Source: Thermodesulfobacteriota bacterium (GTDB taxonomy: Bacteria; Desulfobacterota; Deferrisomatia; Deferrisomatales; JACRMM01). Taken from it: a stretch of DNA of 32,485 nt. The stretch covers positions 1-32,485 of the forward strand of contig JBFLZB010000032.1 of the NCBI GenBank assembly GCA_040756475.1, written 5' to 3'. This document shows, one piece after another, positions 1 to 8,100 of this stretch. The notes under the pieces were generated by a model. The model did no database searches. It was not told where the DNA came from and saw nothing but the letters and a program-made list of their open reading frames with translations. A program made the position numbers and the translations under genes. The stretch's first letter is position 1, and each line of letters opens with the position of its first letter.

Positions 1-2
1 TC

Positions 3-422
3 GTGAAGAGCTACCGAAAGGAGCTGTGGTTCGAGATTCCCGCCCGGCGGGGCTTCGTCAACATCACGCCCCAGGTGGAGGCGTGCCTGCGGGAGAGCGG
101 CGTTCGCGAGGGGCTGTGCCTGGTCAACGCCATGCACATCACCGCCAGCGTCTTCGTCAACGACGACGAGGCGGGGCTCCACCAGGACTTCGAGCGCTGG
201 CTCGAAGGGCTCGCGCCCCACGAGCCCGTGGGCCGCTACCAGCACAACCGCACCGGCGAGGACAACGGCGACGCCCACCTCAAGCGCACGGTCATGGGCC
301 GGGAGGTCGTGGCGGCCGTGACCGGAGGCAAGCTCGACTTCGGCCCCTGGGAGCAGATCTTTTACGGGGAGTTCGACGGAAGGCGCCGGAAGCGGGTGCT
401 CGTGAAGATCATCGGGGAGTGA
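3..422 (+). CDS. YjbQ-family (UPF0047) protein
   Basis: The 139-residue product matches the YjbQ/UPF0047 family along its whole length. Family hallmarks visible are [15 protein letters not shown] near residue 42, the segment [19 protein letters not shown] near residues 77-95, and the C-terminal block [16 protein letters not shown] followed by a basic strand. Some family members have been linked to thiamine-phosphate synthase side activity; the physiological role is not settled. The start is a GTG two bases into the window, so the ribosome binding site and any upstream residues cannot be seen, but the length is the usual family length (about 135-140 residues). It ends in a strong hairpin shared with the convergent gene. 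Family assignment is confident; function is not. Confidence 0.88.
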   Translation: MKSYRKELWFEIPARRGFVNITPQVEACLRESGVREGLCLVNAMHITASVFVNDDEAGLHQDFERWLEGLAPHEPVGRYQHNRTGEDNGDAHLKRTVMGREVVAAVTGGKLDFGPWEQIFYGEFDGRRRKRVLVKIIGE

Positions 423-430
423 GGCGTACA

Positions 431-461
431 CCCGGGCGCGGGGCGTCATCCCGCGCCCGGG
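431..461. terminator. Convergent hairpin terminator
   Basis: A perfect 12-bp inverted repeat (431-442 with 450-461, arms CCCGGGCGCGGG / CCCGCGCCCGGG) with a 7-base loop lies 9 bases after the YjbQ stop and 13 bases beyond the stop of the opposing rhodanese gene. There is no T-run on either side, so it is a hairpin-type or transcript-end barrier rather than a classical intrinsic terminator. Confidence 0.6.
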
Positions 462-474
462 GGGACGGGCGGAA

Positions 475-876
475 CTATCGGGGCTCCAGGGGATAGCCGG
501 CGGACTTCCACTCCGCCCAGCCTCCGAGGAGGGCGTAGACCTTCGTGTACCCCATATCGGCCAGCTTGCGCGCCACACGGGCGCTCGTGGCTTCGTTGCC
601 TCAGGCGCAGTAGAAGACCAGGGTGGCGTCCTTGGGGTACTTGGGGGCCCAGGCCGCCTCCGCACCCGGCTCCTCCCGCACCGCCCCGGCGATCTTCTCC
701 GTGGCGCGGGTCCAGTCGCCTCCCGCCCTCACGTCGATTACCACCACGTCGGCGCTGCCCATCCGGGCACGCAGGTCCTCTTTGGTCATGCGGGGCACTT
801 CCGCTTGGCTGGGGACCGGCCCGGCACAGGCCAGGGCCAGGCCGACGAGGAGCAGGGCACATCGCTTCCACACCAT
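475..876 (-). CDS. Exported rhodanese-like protein, probable selenoprotein (in-frame TGA)
   Basis: The frame starts at ATG 876, 5 bases after a strong GGAGG, and encodes 133 residues if the TGA at 601-603 is read through. Residues 1-26 are a signal peptide (hydrophobic LLLVGLALACAG, likely cleavage after SQA). The rhodanese fold follows: DVVVIDVR near 43-50, then LVFYC with Cys90 in the active-site loop, Ala91, TGA at position 92, and GNEATSARVARKLADMGY. The end, LLGGWAEWKSAGYPLEPR, is the standard rhodanese C-terminus, so the fold needs both sides of the TGA. Related rhodaneses carry CxC-P-NEA in this loop, so the TGA replaces a second Cys, the usual place for selenocysteine. A SECIS-like hairpin follows immediately. 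The alternative is a nonsense-mutated pseudogene or a sequencing error. A truncated product ending at Ala91 would lack half the fold. Confidence 0.75.
560..591 (-). promoter_or_regulatory. Putative bacterial SECIS hairpin
   Basis: Reading the minus strand, the sequence 10-41 bases after the TGA folds as a two-tier stem. The lower arms GCCA/TGGC enclose an internal loop, and the upper arms GCGCC/GGCGC enclose a 5-base apical loop CGTGT starting 22 bases after the TGA. Bacterial SECIS elements require a small hairpin within the coding sequence, with an apical loop about 16-37 bases after the UGA and a G in the first two loop positions; here G is second. Hand-folded only, and GC-rich sequence folds easily by chance. 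Confidence 0.45.
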
Positions 877-938
877 GGGAGCCTCCTTTGCCGCCGACAC
901 ATGCCGGCGGCGGACCGGTGGAGAGGGGATCTCATCCA

Positions 939-984
939 CCTGGAATCGTTCCAGGCTATCTACCACCCCTCGGCCCCCCGTCAA
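939..984 (-). promoter_or_regulatory. Putative promoter with palindromic operator for the rhodanese gene
   Basis: On the minus strand a TTGACG (979-984) is followed after 16 bases by TAGATA (957-962), a weak sigma-70-like pair. Directly downstream, where transcription would start, is a perfect palindrome with 7-bp arms and a 3-base centre (CCTGGAA / TTCCAGG, 939-955). Its position over the expected start point suits a repressor site. No regulator is identified. Confidence 0.4.
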
Positions 985-1078
985 GGGCTCCGCCGACGCG
1001 AATCGCCCCCTCCCTTCCCGAGCCGCTACCCCGTGCCGCTTGCACCGCCCCCCCCACCCCGGTACGGTGGCGGAACAG

Positions 1079-1102
1079 CGGGTGACGGGTGACAGGTGAC
1101 GC
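1079..1102. repeat. Short heptamer tandem repeat (GGGTGAC-type)
   Basis: About three copies of a 7-base unit (CGGGTGA, CGGGTGA, CAGGTGA) lie in the spacer between the rhodanese promoter and the hypothetical gene at 1151. The otherwise gene-free 877-1150 spacer holds only this repeat, the putative promoter/operator and C-rich low-complexity sequence. Confidence 0.55.
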
Positions 1103-1150
1103 ACCCCCAGCCTCTCTGCCCCTTGCCCCTTGCCCCATACCGGAGGCTCC

Positions 1151-1585
1151 ATGAATCCCTCCCCCCAACTGACCCTCGCCCCTCGGATCGAGAAGGGCAC
1201 CCTCACCCCCCGGACCGGCGGTCCGGTCTCCTTCGAGCGTGTCGTCCTGGAGCTCCGAAACCTGGGCGCCGCCCCCGCGACCGGGCTGCGACTGCGGCTC
1301 TCGGCCCGCCAGGGAGCCGACACCATCTGCGAGCTCGACGAGCCCCTCGAGGCCGGGCTGGCTCCGGGCGCCGCGCAGGCCTGGGACCTCTACGACCTCT
1401 TCCTGGCCAAGGGCCGCGGCTTCCCCAGCAAGGTGCGCCTCTTCGGGGTCAAGGCCGCCCTGGAGTGGGACTTCTCCGTGGAAGCCAGCGCCGCGAGCGG
1501 CGGTGCCGGCGCCGAGGCAGCCTTCCGCTTCCGCTGGTCGGGTCCGGTGGCGGGGCCGATTACCGTATCGTTGACGCGTCCTTGA
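1151..1585 (+). CDS. Hypothetical protein, 144 residues
   Basis: I do not recognise the family. The frame starts at ATG 1151 after CGGAGG with a 4-base spacer. The product has no signal peptide or membrane segment and has one Cys. It is rich in Ala, Gly, Leu and Arg, with alternating hydrophobic patterns suggesting a beta-sandwich: FERVVLELRNLGAAPATGLRLRL (residues about 28-50, given here only as pattern) resembles the opening strands of CARDB or Ig-like domains, and the end FRFRWSGPVAGPITVSLTRP looks like closing strands. A cytosolic beta-sandwich accessory protein is the most that can be said. It stands alone between a minus-strand gene upstream and a minus-strand mini-gene downstream. Coding potential is supported by the ribosome binding site and codon use like its neighbours. 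Confidence 0.6.
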   Translation: MNPSPQLTLAPRIEKGTLTPRTGGPVSFERVVLELRNLGAAPATGLRLRLSARQGADTICELDEPLEAGLAPGAAQAWDLYDLFLAKGRGFPSKVRLFGVKAALEWDFSVEASAASGGAGAEAAFRFRWSGPVAGPITVSLTRP

Positions 1586-1646
1586 ACCCGAAGCTCGAGA
1601 GCCGCGCAGGAGCGCCCTGCGGCGTGTCTCGCTCCCACCAATGCCA

Positions 1647-1670
1647 GAGGGCCGGCTCTCGCCGGCCCTC
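1647..1670. terminator. Convergent hairpin terminator
   Basis: A perfect 10-bp inverted repeat (1647-1656 with 1661-1670) with a 4-base loop TCTC. It lies 61 bases after the plus-strand gene ending at 1585 and 24 bases beyond the stop of the minus-strand 20-codon mini-gene, so it can end transcripts from both sides. There is no T-run. Confidence 0.6.
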
Positions 1671-1694
1671 CGTACCCTCTTCGGACTCTCCCCC

Positions 1695-1757
1695 TCAGCA
1701 GGGGTGGACGCTGGAGGTCCCCACCACCTGGGGCTTGACGTAGCGGCTCTTCTTCAT
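1695..1757 (-). CDS. 20-codon mini-gene, possible modified-peptide precursor
   Basis: The frame ATG(1757)-TGA(1695) encodes MKKSRYVKPQVVGTSSVHPC. It has an excellent ribosome binding site (AAAGGAG, 6-7 bases before the ATG) and a strong hairpin just after its stop, so it looks like a complete small gene rather than chance. The basic start, the YVKPxV segment and the terminal His-Pro-Cys are reminiscent of short precursors of ribosomally made modified peptides, but I cannot assign it to any known family and no modifying enzyme is in the window. It is the last unit on the strand of the cytochrome operon, 149 bases after the stop of the Ig-like protein. The Cys codon is directly followed by TGA; read-through as selenocysteine would add about 40 residues of unconvincing sequence, so a true stop is preferred. 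Confidence 0.5.
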   Translation of the reverse strand: MKKSRYVKPQVVGTSSVHPC

Positions 1758-1770
1758 GGCCTTCTCCTTT

Positions 1771-1908
1771 GCGGGTTGTGGGTTGCATGTTGCCGGTTGC
1801 ATGTTGCCGGTTGGGGTTGCGCGTTGGGGGTTGCGCGTTGCAGGTGGCCCGTTGCGGCTCTGGTGGCGGGTTTCCTCCAACACGCCACGCGCAACCCGCC
1901 ACGCGCTA
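1771..1908. repeat. Degenerate heptamer tandem repeat with inverted counterpart
   Basis: From 1771 to about 1858 the plus strand is built of 12 consecutive units of the form GCNNGTT (GCGGGTT, GTGGGTT, GCATGTT, GCCGGTT, GCATGTT, GCCGGTT, a 6-base GGGGTT, GCGCGTT, GGGGGTT, GCGCGTT, GCAGGTG, GCCCGTT). After about 25 bases the same heptamer reappears on the opposite strand (1881-1908, ACGCGCA ACCCGCC ACGCGCT), so the ends can pair as a long hairpin. It fills the space between the 1053-residue protein and the mini-gene and is non-coding. Confidence 0.8.
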
Positions 1909-4900
1909 CTTCCCGTACTCCTCCTGCCACACCGTTTCATCGATCTCAACATACCCCAGGGTGTCGCCCAGCTCCACCCGGTCGCGCCGGTGCTTGACCT
2001 CCCGCACGAAGACGCCCTTCTCGGGGGCCGCCAGGGTCCAGGTGCCGTTGCCGCCCTCCAGGGTGACCAGGGGCTGGCCCTTGGCCACTTCCTCCCGGGG
2101 CTCGACCAGCCACTCGACGATGCGCACCCGGTCGCGCTCCTGGCGCGGGGCAAGCCGCGGCACGAAGACGGTGCCGTAGACCCGCCGCAGCTCGTCTTCG
2201 TTGGGGGCGCGGCTGGTGTGGCGGGCTTCGAGGACGGCGGTGCCGGGGGTGCTGCCCGCGGTGAAGGCGACGGCTCCCTGGCCGTTTCGGTCGGTGAGGA
2301 GGCTCGGGGCCGCGAGGCTCCCGCTGCCCGAGAGCAGCGCAAAGGTCACGGGCACCCCGATGTTGGGGTTGTCGTGGATGTCGGAGACGGTGACCGAGAG
2401 GGTGGCCTTGTCGCCCGAGACGAGCCGCTGGGCGCTGGCCACCAGGTCGATCTTGGCCGGGGCGTCGGCCCGCAGCTCGAGCTGCACGGCGGCGGTGACG
2501 CCGTGCTCGCGGCTCGCGGCGGTGAGGGTGACGTACCCGGCGAGCGTTCCCGCCCGGTACTCGGCCTCGGCCAGCCCTTGCTCGTCGGTGAGCCCGCTTC
2601 GCAAGACCCGCAGCCGCCCGTTGTCGCTGCCCAGGGCAAAGGTCACCCGCTGGCCGGCAAGCGGATTGCCCGCGAGATCGGTGAGCACGGCTTTCACGCG
2701 GCTGGTGCTTCGCCCGTCGGCGGTGAGCCACTCGGGGTCGGCGGTCAGGCGCAGGATGGCCCGGTCGGGGGTGCCCCGGGCCGCCCGGGGCAGGATCTCC
2801 AGCGCCACGGTGGAGGCGACGTAGGTGTGGAGCCACCCGGCCCCCACGTCGCCGGTGGTGAGGTTCTTGGCCAGGATCAGCGCGGTCTTGGCCGCAAACC
2901 CCGCGGTGTAGGTGGCCGCCACTTCGCCGAAGCTGTCGGTGACTCCCCCCCAGCGCACTTCCACGTTGTCCACGTCGTCCTGGGTGGCCGTGCGGTCTTC
3001 CAGGCGCCCGCCCCCCACCACCCCGGTGTACTCCTCGGTGGTGGAAAGCGTGAGCGCCAGCTCGTGGCCGGAGACGTCGTCGCCGTTGGCGTTGGTGGCC
3101 TTGGCCACGAGCCGGGTGGTGGCCTTGCGGTCGGCGGGTAACAGGCTGTCGCGGGCGCTCACGAGCAGCCGCACCCGGGTGTCGAGGGAGACGGGGCGCC
3201 CGGCGGTGGCGGTGGTCTCGTTTCCGGCCTCGTCGGCCAGGGTGACGAGGACGGGAAGGTCCACGCCCTCGTCGGACCAGCCCACGGTGTAGGTGCCGGT
3301 GTAGGTGCCCGGGCGCGTGGGCGACTCGGCCATGGGGATGAATCGCGCTACCCCCGGGAGGTCGAAGCTCGCGTAGCCTTGGGGCTCGCCTTCGAGGGTG
3401 ACGGTGAGGACGTCGCCCGCGACGAGCCTGCCGCTAAACCCGGCCGCGGCAAAGCCGTCGTGGCTTGCCTTGGAGAGGGTCGGGGGGGTGACGTCGTTCC
3501 ATACGTCCAGGCCCACCACGGCGAGCTCGGGGCCGGCCAGGGACGCGCTTCCGTAGTCGTCGGAGAGGTGGGCCACCACCCGGTGGAGCCCCCGGGTGGG
3601 CCCCACGTCGGCTTCGGTGACGGTGTAGGTGCCGCGGTAGACCCCGGTGCGGCCCTGCTCCACCAGGGGCAGCCCGGTGCCCAGCTCCCCGAGGTCCACG
3701 GTGAGGGTGCCCCCGCTCTGGCCGGTGACGGCAAGGGTCACGCTCTGGCCCGGGCGCAGGGGCCGGCCGAAGGGCTCCAGGTGGATGGAGGTGATCGCCG
3801 GGCCGTCGCCGGCCACGGCAGTCACCGAGACGGCCTCGCTCGGGGCGCTTCGGTTTCCCGCCTTGTCCACGGCGAGGACGGCGTAGTGGTAGGTGAGGCC
3901 GGGGACGACCCGGGTGTCCACCAGGGCGAGCTCCCGCAGCTCCTCGAAGGGCGCGCCCGTGAGGTCCGGCGCCCTGCCCTCCCCCCGGAAGACCAGGTAG
4001 TGGTCCAGATCCGCCGAGGCGCTCGCGGTCCAGGAGAGCTCGATCTCCTTGGCCCAGGGGGCGGTGGCGAGCACCCGCGCCGGGGGCTCGGGGGGGACGC
4101 TGTCGATGGCCACGGGCTTGCCGGTCAGGGTCGCGGTCTGCCCGGTGGCCGGGTCGGTGAGGGTGCCGGTGAGGGCCGCCGAGGCCAGGTTCAACCCCGG
4201 GGGTACGACCACGGAGCCCACGTAGACGCCGTCGTCGACTTCTTCCATGAGGACGCTTTCGGCCACGCCGGCCAGGGTGAAGGCGGCGGTGCCGTCGATG
4301 GAACCCCGCAGAGTGACTGTGATCTCCTGGCCCGCACCGTAGAATCCCTTCTCCGCCGCCACGGAGCCCACGTGGGCCGCCTGCCGCCAACCGTCGAAGG
4401 TGTCGAAGACGCGAAACTCCAGGAGCTTGGAGTGGAGGGGCACCGTGGCCCCGGCTGGAAACCGCGGATCGGTCTCCGCCCCGATGACCAGGTACCTGGC
4501 CCGCTCCAAGATGGGCCCCATCATGCCCGGCACCAGAATGTCCGGCAAGAGCTTCTCTCCGCCGGCGTACATCTCGACCCGGTCCCACTTCCAGGCCAAC
4601 ACATAGCGGTGCGGCACCCCGCGAGCGGCGAATCGGCGAGGAAGCCGCGTGCCGTTGCGGATGAACTCCGCCTCGGTGTAGTTGATCTCGAAAGGCTCCT
4701 CGAGCCAGCGGACCGCGGGCCCCCACACCGGTTCCCACTCGCCCGTGGTGAAGACGAAGAGCGCCTCGTGGTCTTGCCGCTCGTCCCGCTCGATGGTCAG
4801 AACGATGGATCCTTCCGCCGGGTCGAGAGGAGAGCCATCCAGGTCGAAATAGAGATACTCCGACGCCGTGGCGCTCTCGGGCACCCGGGAGAACCACCCC

Positions 4901-5067
4901 CCCTCCGGCAGCGCGCCCAGGCGCCCCGCGGACACCCCGTTTCGCCGCACCGTCGCATCCCCGGCCTCCAGCACCGGTCCCGCCGCCGCGCCGCCCGCCA
5001 GCCCCCCCCCGAGGCCCAGCGCCAGGCCTGCCGCCAGGGCCGCTCTCAGAACTCTCTTCTTCGTCAT
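1906..5067 (-). CDS. Secreted multidomain Ig/FN3/Big_1-like protein with C-terminal lipoyl-like barrel
   Basis: The frame encodes 1053 residues, starting at ATG 5067 after AAGGAG; a GTG 30 bases upstream is possible but has no ribosome site. Residues 1-30 are a signal peptide ending in GGAAAG. Then come, roughly: a LamG/lectin-like region (35-235), an Ig-like repeat (236-335), an FN3 domain (about 335-430, with WTASASADLDHYLVFR and LTYHYAVLAVDKAGNRSAP), two further Ig-like repeats containing YTGTYTV-type strands (430-650), and three invasin Big_1-like domains (650-950, for example LTDRNGQGAVAFTAGS). Residues 978-1043 look like a biotinyl/lipoyl barrel (VEPREEVAKGQPLVTLEGGNG ... APEKGVFVREV), but the attachment Lys turn is EGGNGTW, so no cofactor is expected. 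It lies 57 bases after the cytochrome gene in the same direction and is probably co-transcribed. Likely surface or periplasmic structural partner; the role is inferred. Confidence 0.8.
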   Translation of the reverse strand: MTKKRVLRAALAAGLALGLGGGLAGGAAAGPVLEAGDATVRRNGVSAGRLGALPEGGWFSRVPESATASEYLYFDLDGSPLDPAEGSIVLTIERDERQDHEALFVFTTGEWEPVWGPAVRWLEEPFEINYTEAEFIRNGTRLPRRFAARGVPHRYVLAWKWDRVEMYAGGEKLLPDILVPGMMGPILERARYLVIGAETDPRFPAGATVPLHSKLLEFRVFDTFDGWRQAAHVGSVAAEKGFYGAGQEITVTLRGSIDGTAAFTLAGVAESVLMEEVDDGVYVGSVVVPPGLNLASAALTGTLTDPATGQTATLTGKPVAIDSVPPEPPARVLATAPWAKEIELSWTASASADLDHYLVFRGEGRAPDLTGAPFEELRELALVDTRVVPGLTYHYAVLAVDKAGNRSAPSEAVSVTAVAGDGPAITSIHLEPFGRPLRPGQSVTLAVTGQSGGTLTVDLGELGTGLPLVEQGRTGVYRGTYTVTEADVGPTRGLHRVVAHLSDDYGSASLAGPELAVVGLDVWNDVTPPTLSKASHDGFAAAGFSGRLVAGDVLTVTLEGEPQGYASFDLPGVARFIPMAESPTRPGTYTGTYTVGWSDEGVDLPVLVTLADEAGNETTATAGRPVSLDTRVRLLVSARDSLLPADRKATTRLVAKATNANGDDVSGHELALTLSTTEEYTGVVGGGRLEDRTATQDDVDNVEVRWGGVTDSFGEVAATYTAGFAAKTALILAKNLTTGDVGAGWLHTYVASTVALEILPRAARGTPDRAILRLTADPEWLTADGRSTSRVKAVLTDLAGNPLAGQRVTFALGSDNGRLRVLRSGLTDEQGLAEAEYRAGTLAGYVTLTAASREHGVTAAVQLELRADAPAKIDLVASAQRLVSGDKATLSVTVSDIHDNPNIGVPVTFALLSGSGSLAAPSLLTDRNGQGAVAFTAGSTPGTAVLEARHTSRAPNEDELRRVYGTVFVPRLAPRQERDRVRIVEWLVEPREEVAKGQPLVTLEGGNGTWTLAAPEKGVFVREVKHRRDRVELGDTLGYVEIDETVWQEEYGK

Positions 5068-5124
5068 GGCCGTGTCTCCTTGAAGCACCTCACGCACAGT
5101 GCCGAGAGCGACTCCATACTTGCT

Positions 5125-8100
5125 CTAAGGATTGGGGTTCGCGCTCGGCTGCGTGTCCGGGCTCGTGTACTCCAGCCAGGGGCTCACCTTGTTCCACCCA
5201 GGTCCCCGCACCGTGCTCGGGCTGGTCGAGAGCACGGCCCGGTCGTCGAGCCGGTGGCAGTTGATGGCCGCCGCCCATTGGGAGACCCGGGTACCGGCCC
5301 AAGGCGATCCGATCGCGCCGGCCGCCTGGTAGTTGTTGTCCCAGGTGTTGTGATTGGTATCCAGGCAGTTGGTGATCAAGAGCTTGGGCAGCCGCGACGC
5401 GTGCGGGTTGTGGCACTTGCCGCAATTGAAGGTGTGGTACCTCGACTGGGCGGAATAGGATGCGGCTTCTGTAACGGTAGTGCTGCCTGCGCTGTTCAGA
5501 TCCGCAACCTGGATCTCCATAGTGCCGGATGCGATAGCAGAACCACGAGTATACGCAGAATTGTAAGCCGCGCTCCACGGGAAGTACCTGAAGCTGTACG
5601 GCCGGGTGGTCCCCGTTCCAGTAGCCGAAGTGGTAGCGATGCGGGGGTAGTAGCGGTACCCATCGGTCTCGTTGCTCCGGTACGTGTAGCCCCGACCGCT
5701 TTCCGTTGCGACACCCATATCTACGTTGGGGCTCGTACTGCTCCCCCGGACCGCCTGATTCGAGCCCCGCTTGGCTCGCGTGTAGATGTTGTGCGCGGCA
5801 AGCGTCGTTCCCGAGCCTCCGATCACCGCATTCATGTGCCCGTTGCCCCCGGAGACCCAGAGGTTCTCCCCCGTCGTGCGGTCCAGGGTGTCCACGTTGC
5901 TTCCGTGGCACTGGATGCACAGGCCTGCGGTGGAGGCGAGGGTCGCTCCCGAGTTGGGATTGCCGGAGTTCTGGTCGATCCACCACCCGCCCGCCTGGGG
6001 CACGCCGGTGAGGCCCGAGTTGTTGGATGCAGCGCTGGCCCGGGGCACCCTGCCGAAGGTGAGCGTCGTGTCCGCGTCCACCGTCCAGTTGGCCATGCCC
6101 CACTGGGGCGCGCCGTCCTCGGGGTAGGGGTTGCCCTTCCAGGTGCCCCGCAGGTAGGGCAGCCCGCCCGGGTCCCCCGCCACCCCGTCGTGGGTGCCGT
6201 GCACGTCGTGGCAGTAGGAGCACCGGATGTTGGCCACGCTGTCCTTGGTCTCGGTGCGGTTGTAGCCCAGGGAGTTGCCCGCGGTCACCGCCGCGGTCCC
6301 CTGGTCGAAGTTCACCGAGTGGGTGGACTGGATGGCGCCGCGCTTGTACCAGAAGGGGTTCGAGGCGCCGCCGCTGGAGCGGCCCTTGCCGCTGCGCCAG
6401 AAGGCCGTGGTCCAGTTGGAGGTCTGGGTGGTCCCCGTCACGGTGGTGTAGAGGCTCCCGTAGTCGTAGGAGAGGTTGCCGGTGTTGGGTTTCTGGTTGG
6501 TCTCCCACTCGGTCACCGCCGGGGTCTGGGCATCGTGGCAGCCCCAGCAGATCTCGGCCTCGGTGGCCCCTCCCGTGCTCCAACCCCCGCTCTTGGTCGC
6601 GCTGCCGCCCAGGCGAAAGCGCGAGCCGTGGCTGGCGTACTCGCGGTTCATGGTGGGCACCACCGTGCCAAGCACCGTGGAGCGGGTGGAGATTTCCACC
6701 TCGTTGGCTCCCGGAGACCCGTTGGCGTGGCCGCTGTGGCAGTCGGTGCAGTCCCCGAAGGCCGCCCCCCGGGTGACCCGGGTGTGGCTGCTCGCCGAGG
6801 TGACGAAGTCGGCGCTTCCCCCCAGACCGTGGCAGTCGGTACAGGCCGGCGCGGGCACGGGGTCGCCGCTCACGGGCTGGTTGGCGAAGACCGAGACGGG
6901 GAAGTTGTAGGCCGCGTCGGTTGCGCCGCCGTGACAGAAGCTGCACCCGGCGTTGCCGTCGCTTCGAGCGTAGCCAGAGCTATTGGTATTCGCGGTAATG
7001 CGGTGCTCGGCCGGGCTGCCGGTGGGCACGTTGTGCCGGCCGTTGCCGGCTGCGCCGTAGACGTGGCAGCCGTTGCAGTCGGCGCTCCCCGACGGCTCGT
7101 GTCCCGCGCCCCGGGCGTTTGTCGCAGCGTTGGTGCCACCCGCCTTGTAGTGGGTGGTGCCTTCGCGCCAGCCTGCGCTGCCTGCAATGCTCGCCCATTG
7201 GCCGTGGCACACGTTGCACCGGGCCGAGCGGGGTGCCGTGGCCGCCGAGTCGGCCTCAGTGGACCACAGCCGGGCCCAGGCTCCCCCGTCGGTGTGGCAG
7301 CCGACGAGCCCGGTGCCCGAGCACGTGCTGGTGTTGGCCGCCCCATCGGTGAAGGTCATATTCGTTCGCGCCAGGAACCGGTCGGTGTTGGCCGAGTTGT
7401 CCGGATCGAACACCCCGTCGGCGTGGGTGGCGGGCTTGGACGCATCGTGGCACGCCGTACACCCGCCCCCGGGGAGGGTGTCGCCGTGGGGCTGGGGGCC
7501 CGCCGCCGTGATGTGGTGGAGCCCGGTGGCCGGGTCGGCCGCCGCCGTACCTCCGGGGGTGTGGCACGCGGTGCACGCGATGCCGGTGGTGTTCCAGGCG
7601 GGGGTCGTGTGGTCGTTGTGGCACCCCAACCCCGGCGCGCTAGCGCAGGTGATGGCCGGGGCAACCCCGGCAGGACCGAGGGCCGCATTCACGATGACGC
7701 TGTTGTCGGCCACGTTGCTGTGGCCGCTGGTGTTGTCGGGATGGCACGCGGTGCAGTTGGCGGTGCTCCCCGTGGCCCAGCCCTTGCCCGTGTAGTGGCC
7801 CGGGTGGGCCCGGGCGCCCGCCCCCGTGGGGGGAAGCGCGTGGCAGCTCGAGCAGGTGGTGGTACCGCCCGTCCAGTTGGGCGTCTCGTTGTTGTAGTGG
7901 CAGTCGATGTTGCTGCACGTGGTGCCGTTCCAGGCCGCCGTGGCGGGATCGCCGTCGTAGCGGAAGTAGACATCGGCCACGCCGTTGTTGTGCAGCCCCG
8001 AAGGCCCGAACAGACCCACGGTGTAGTCGCCGCTCACGGTGCGCGTGGGGTCGCCGTGGCACGCGTCGCAGTCGGTGTAGTCGTTGTCGGACGTGGCGTG

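Noticed and set aside
1600-1697. TGA of the 20-codon mini-gene as a second selenocysteine codon (TGC-TGA)
   Set aside because: Read-through would add about 40 residues with no recognisable pattern, translated through the terminator hairpin; the only SECIS-like fold has a 4-bp stem too close to the TGA.
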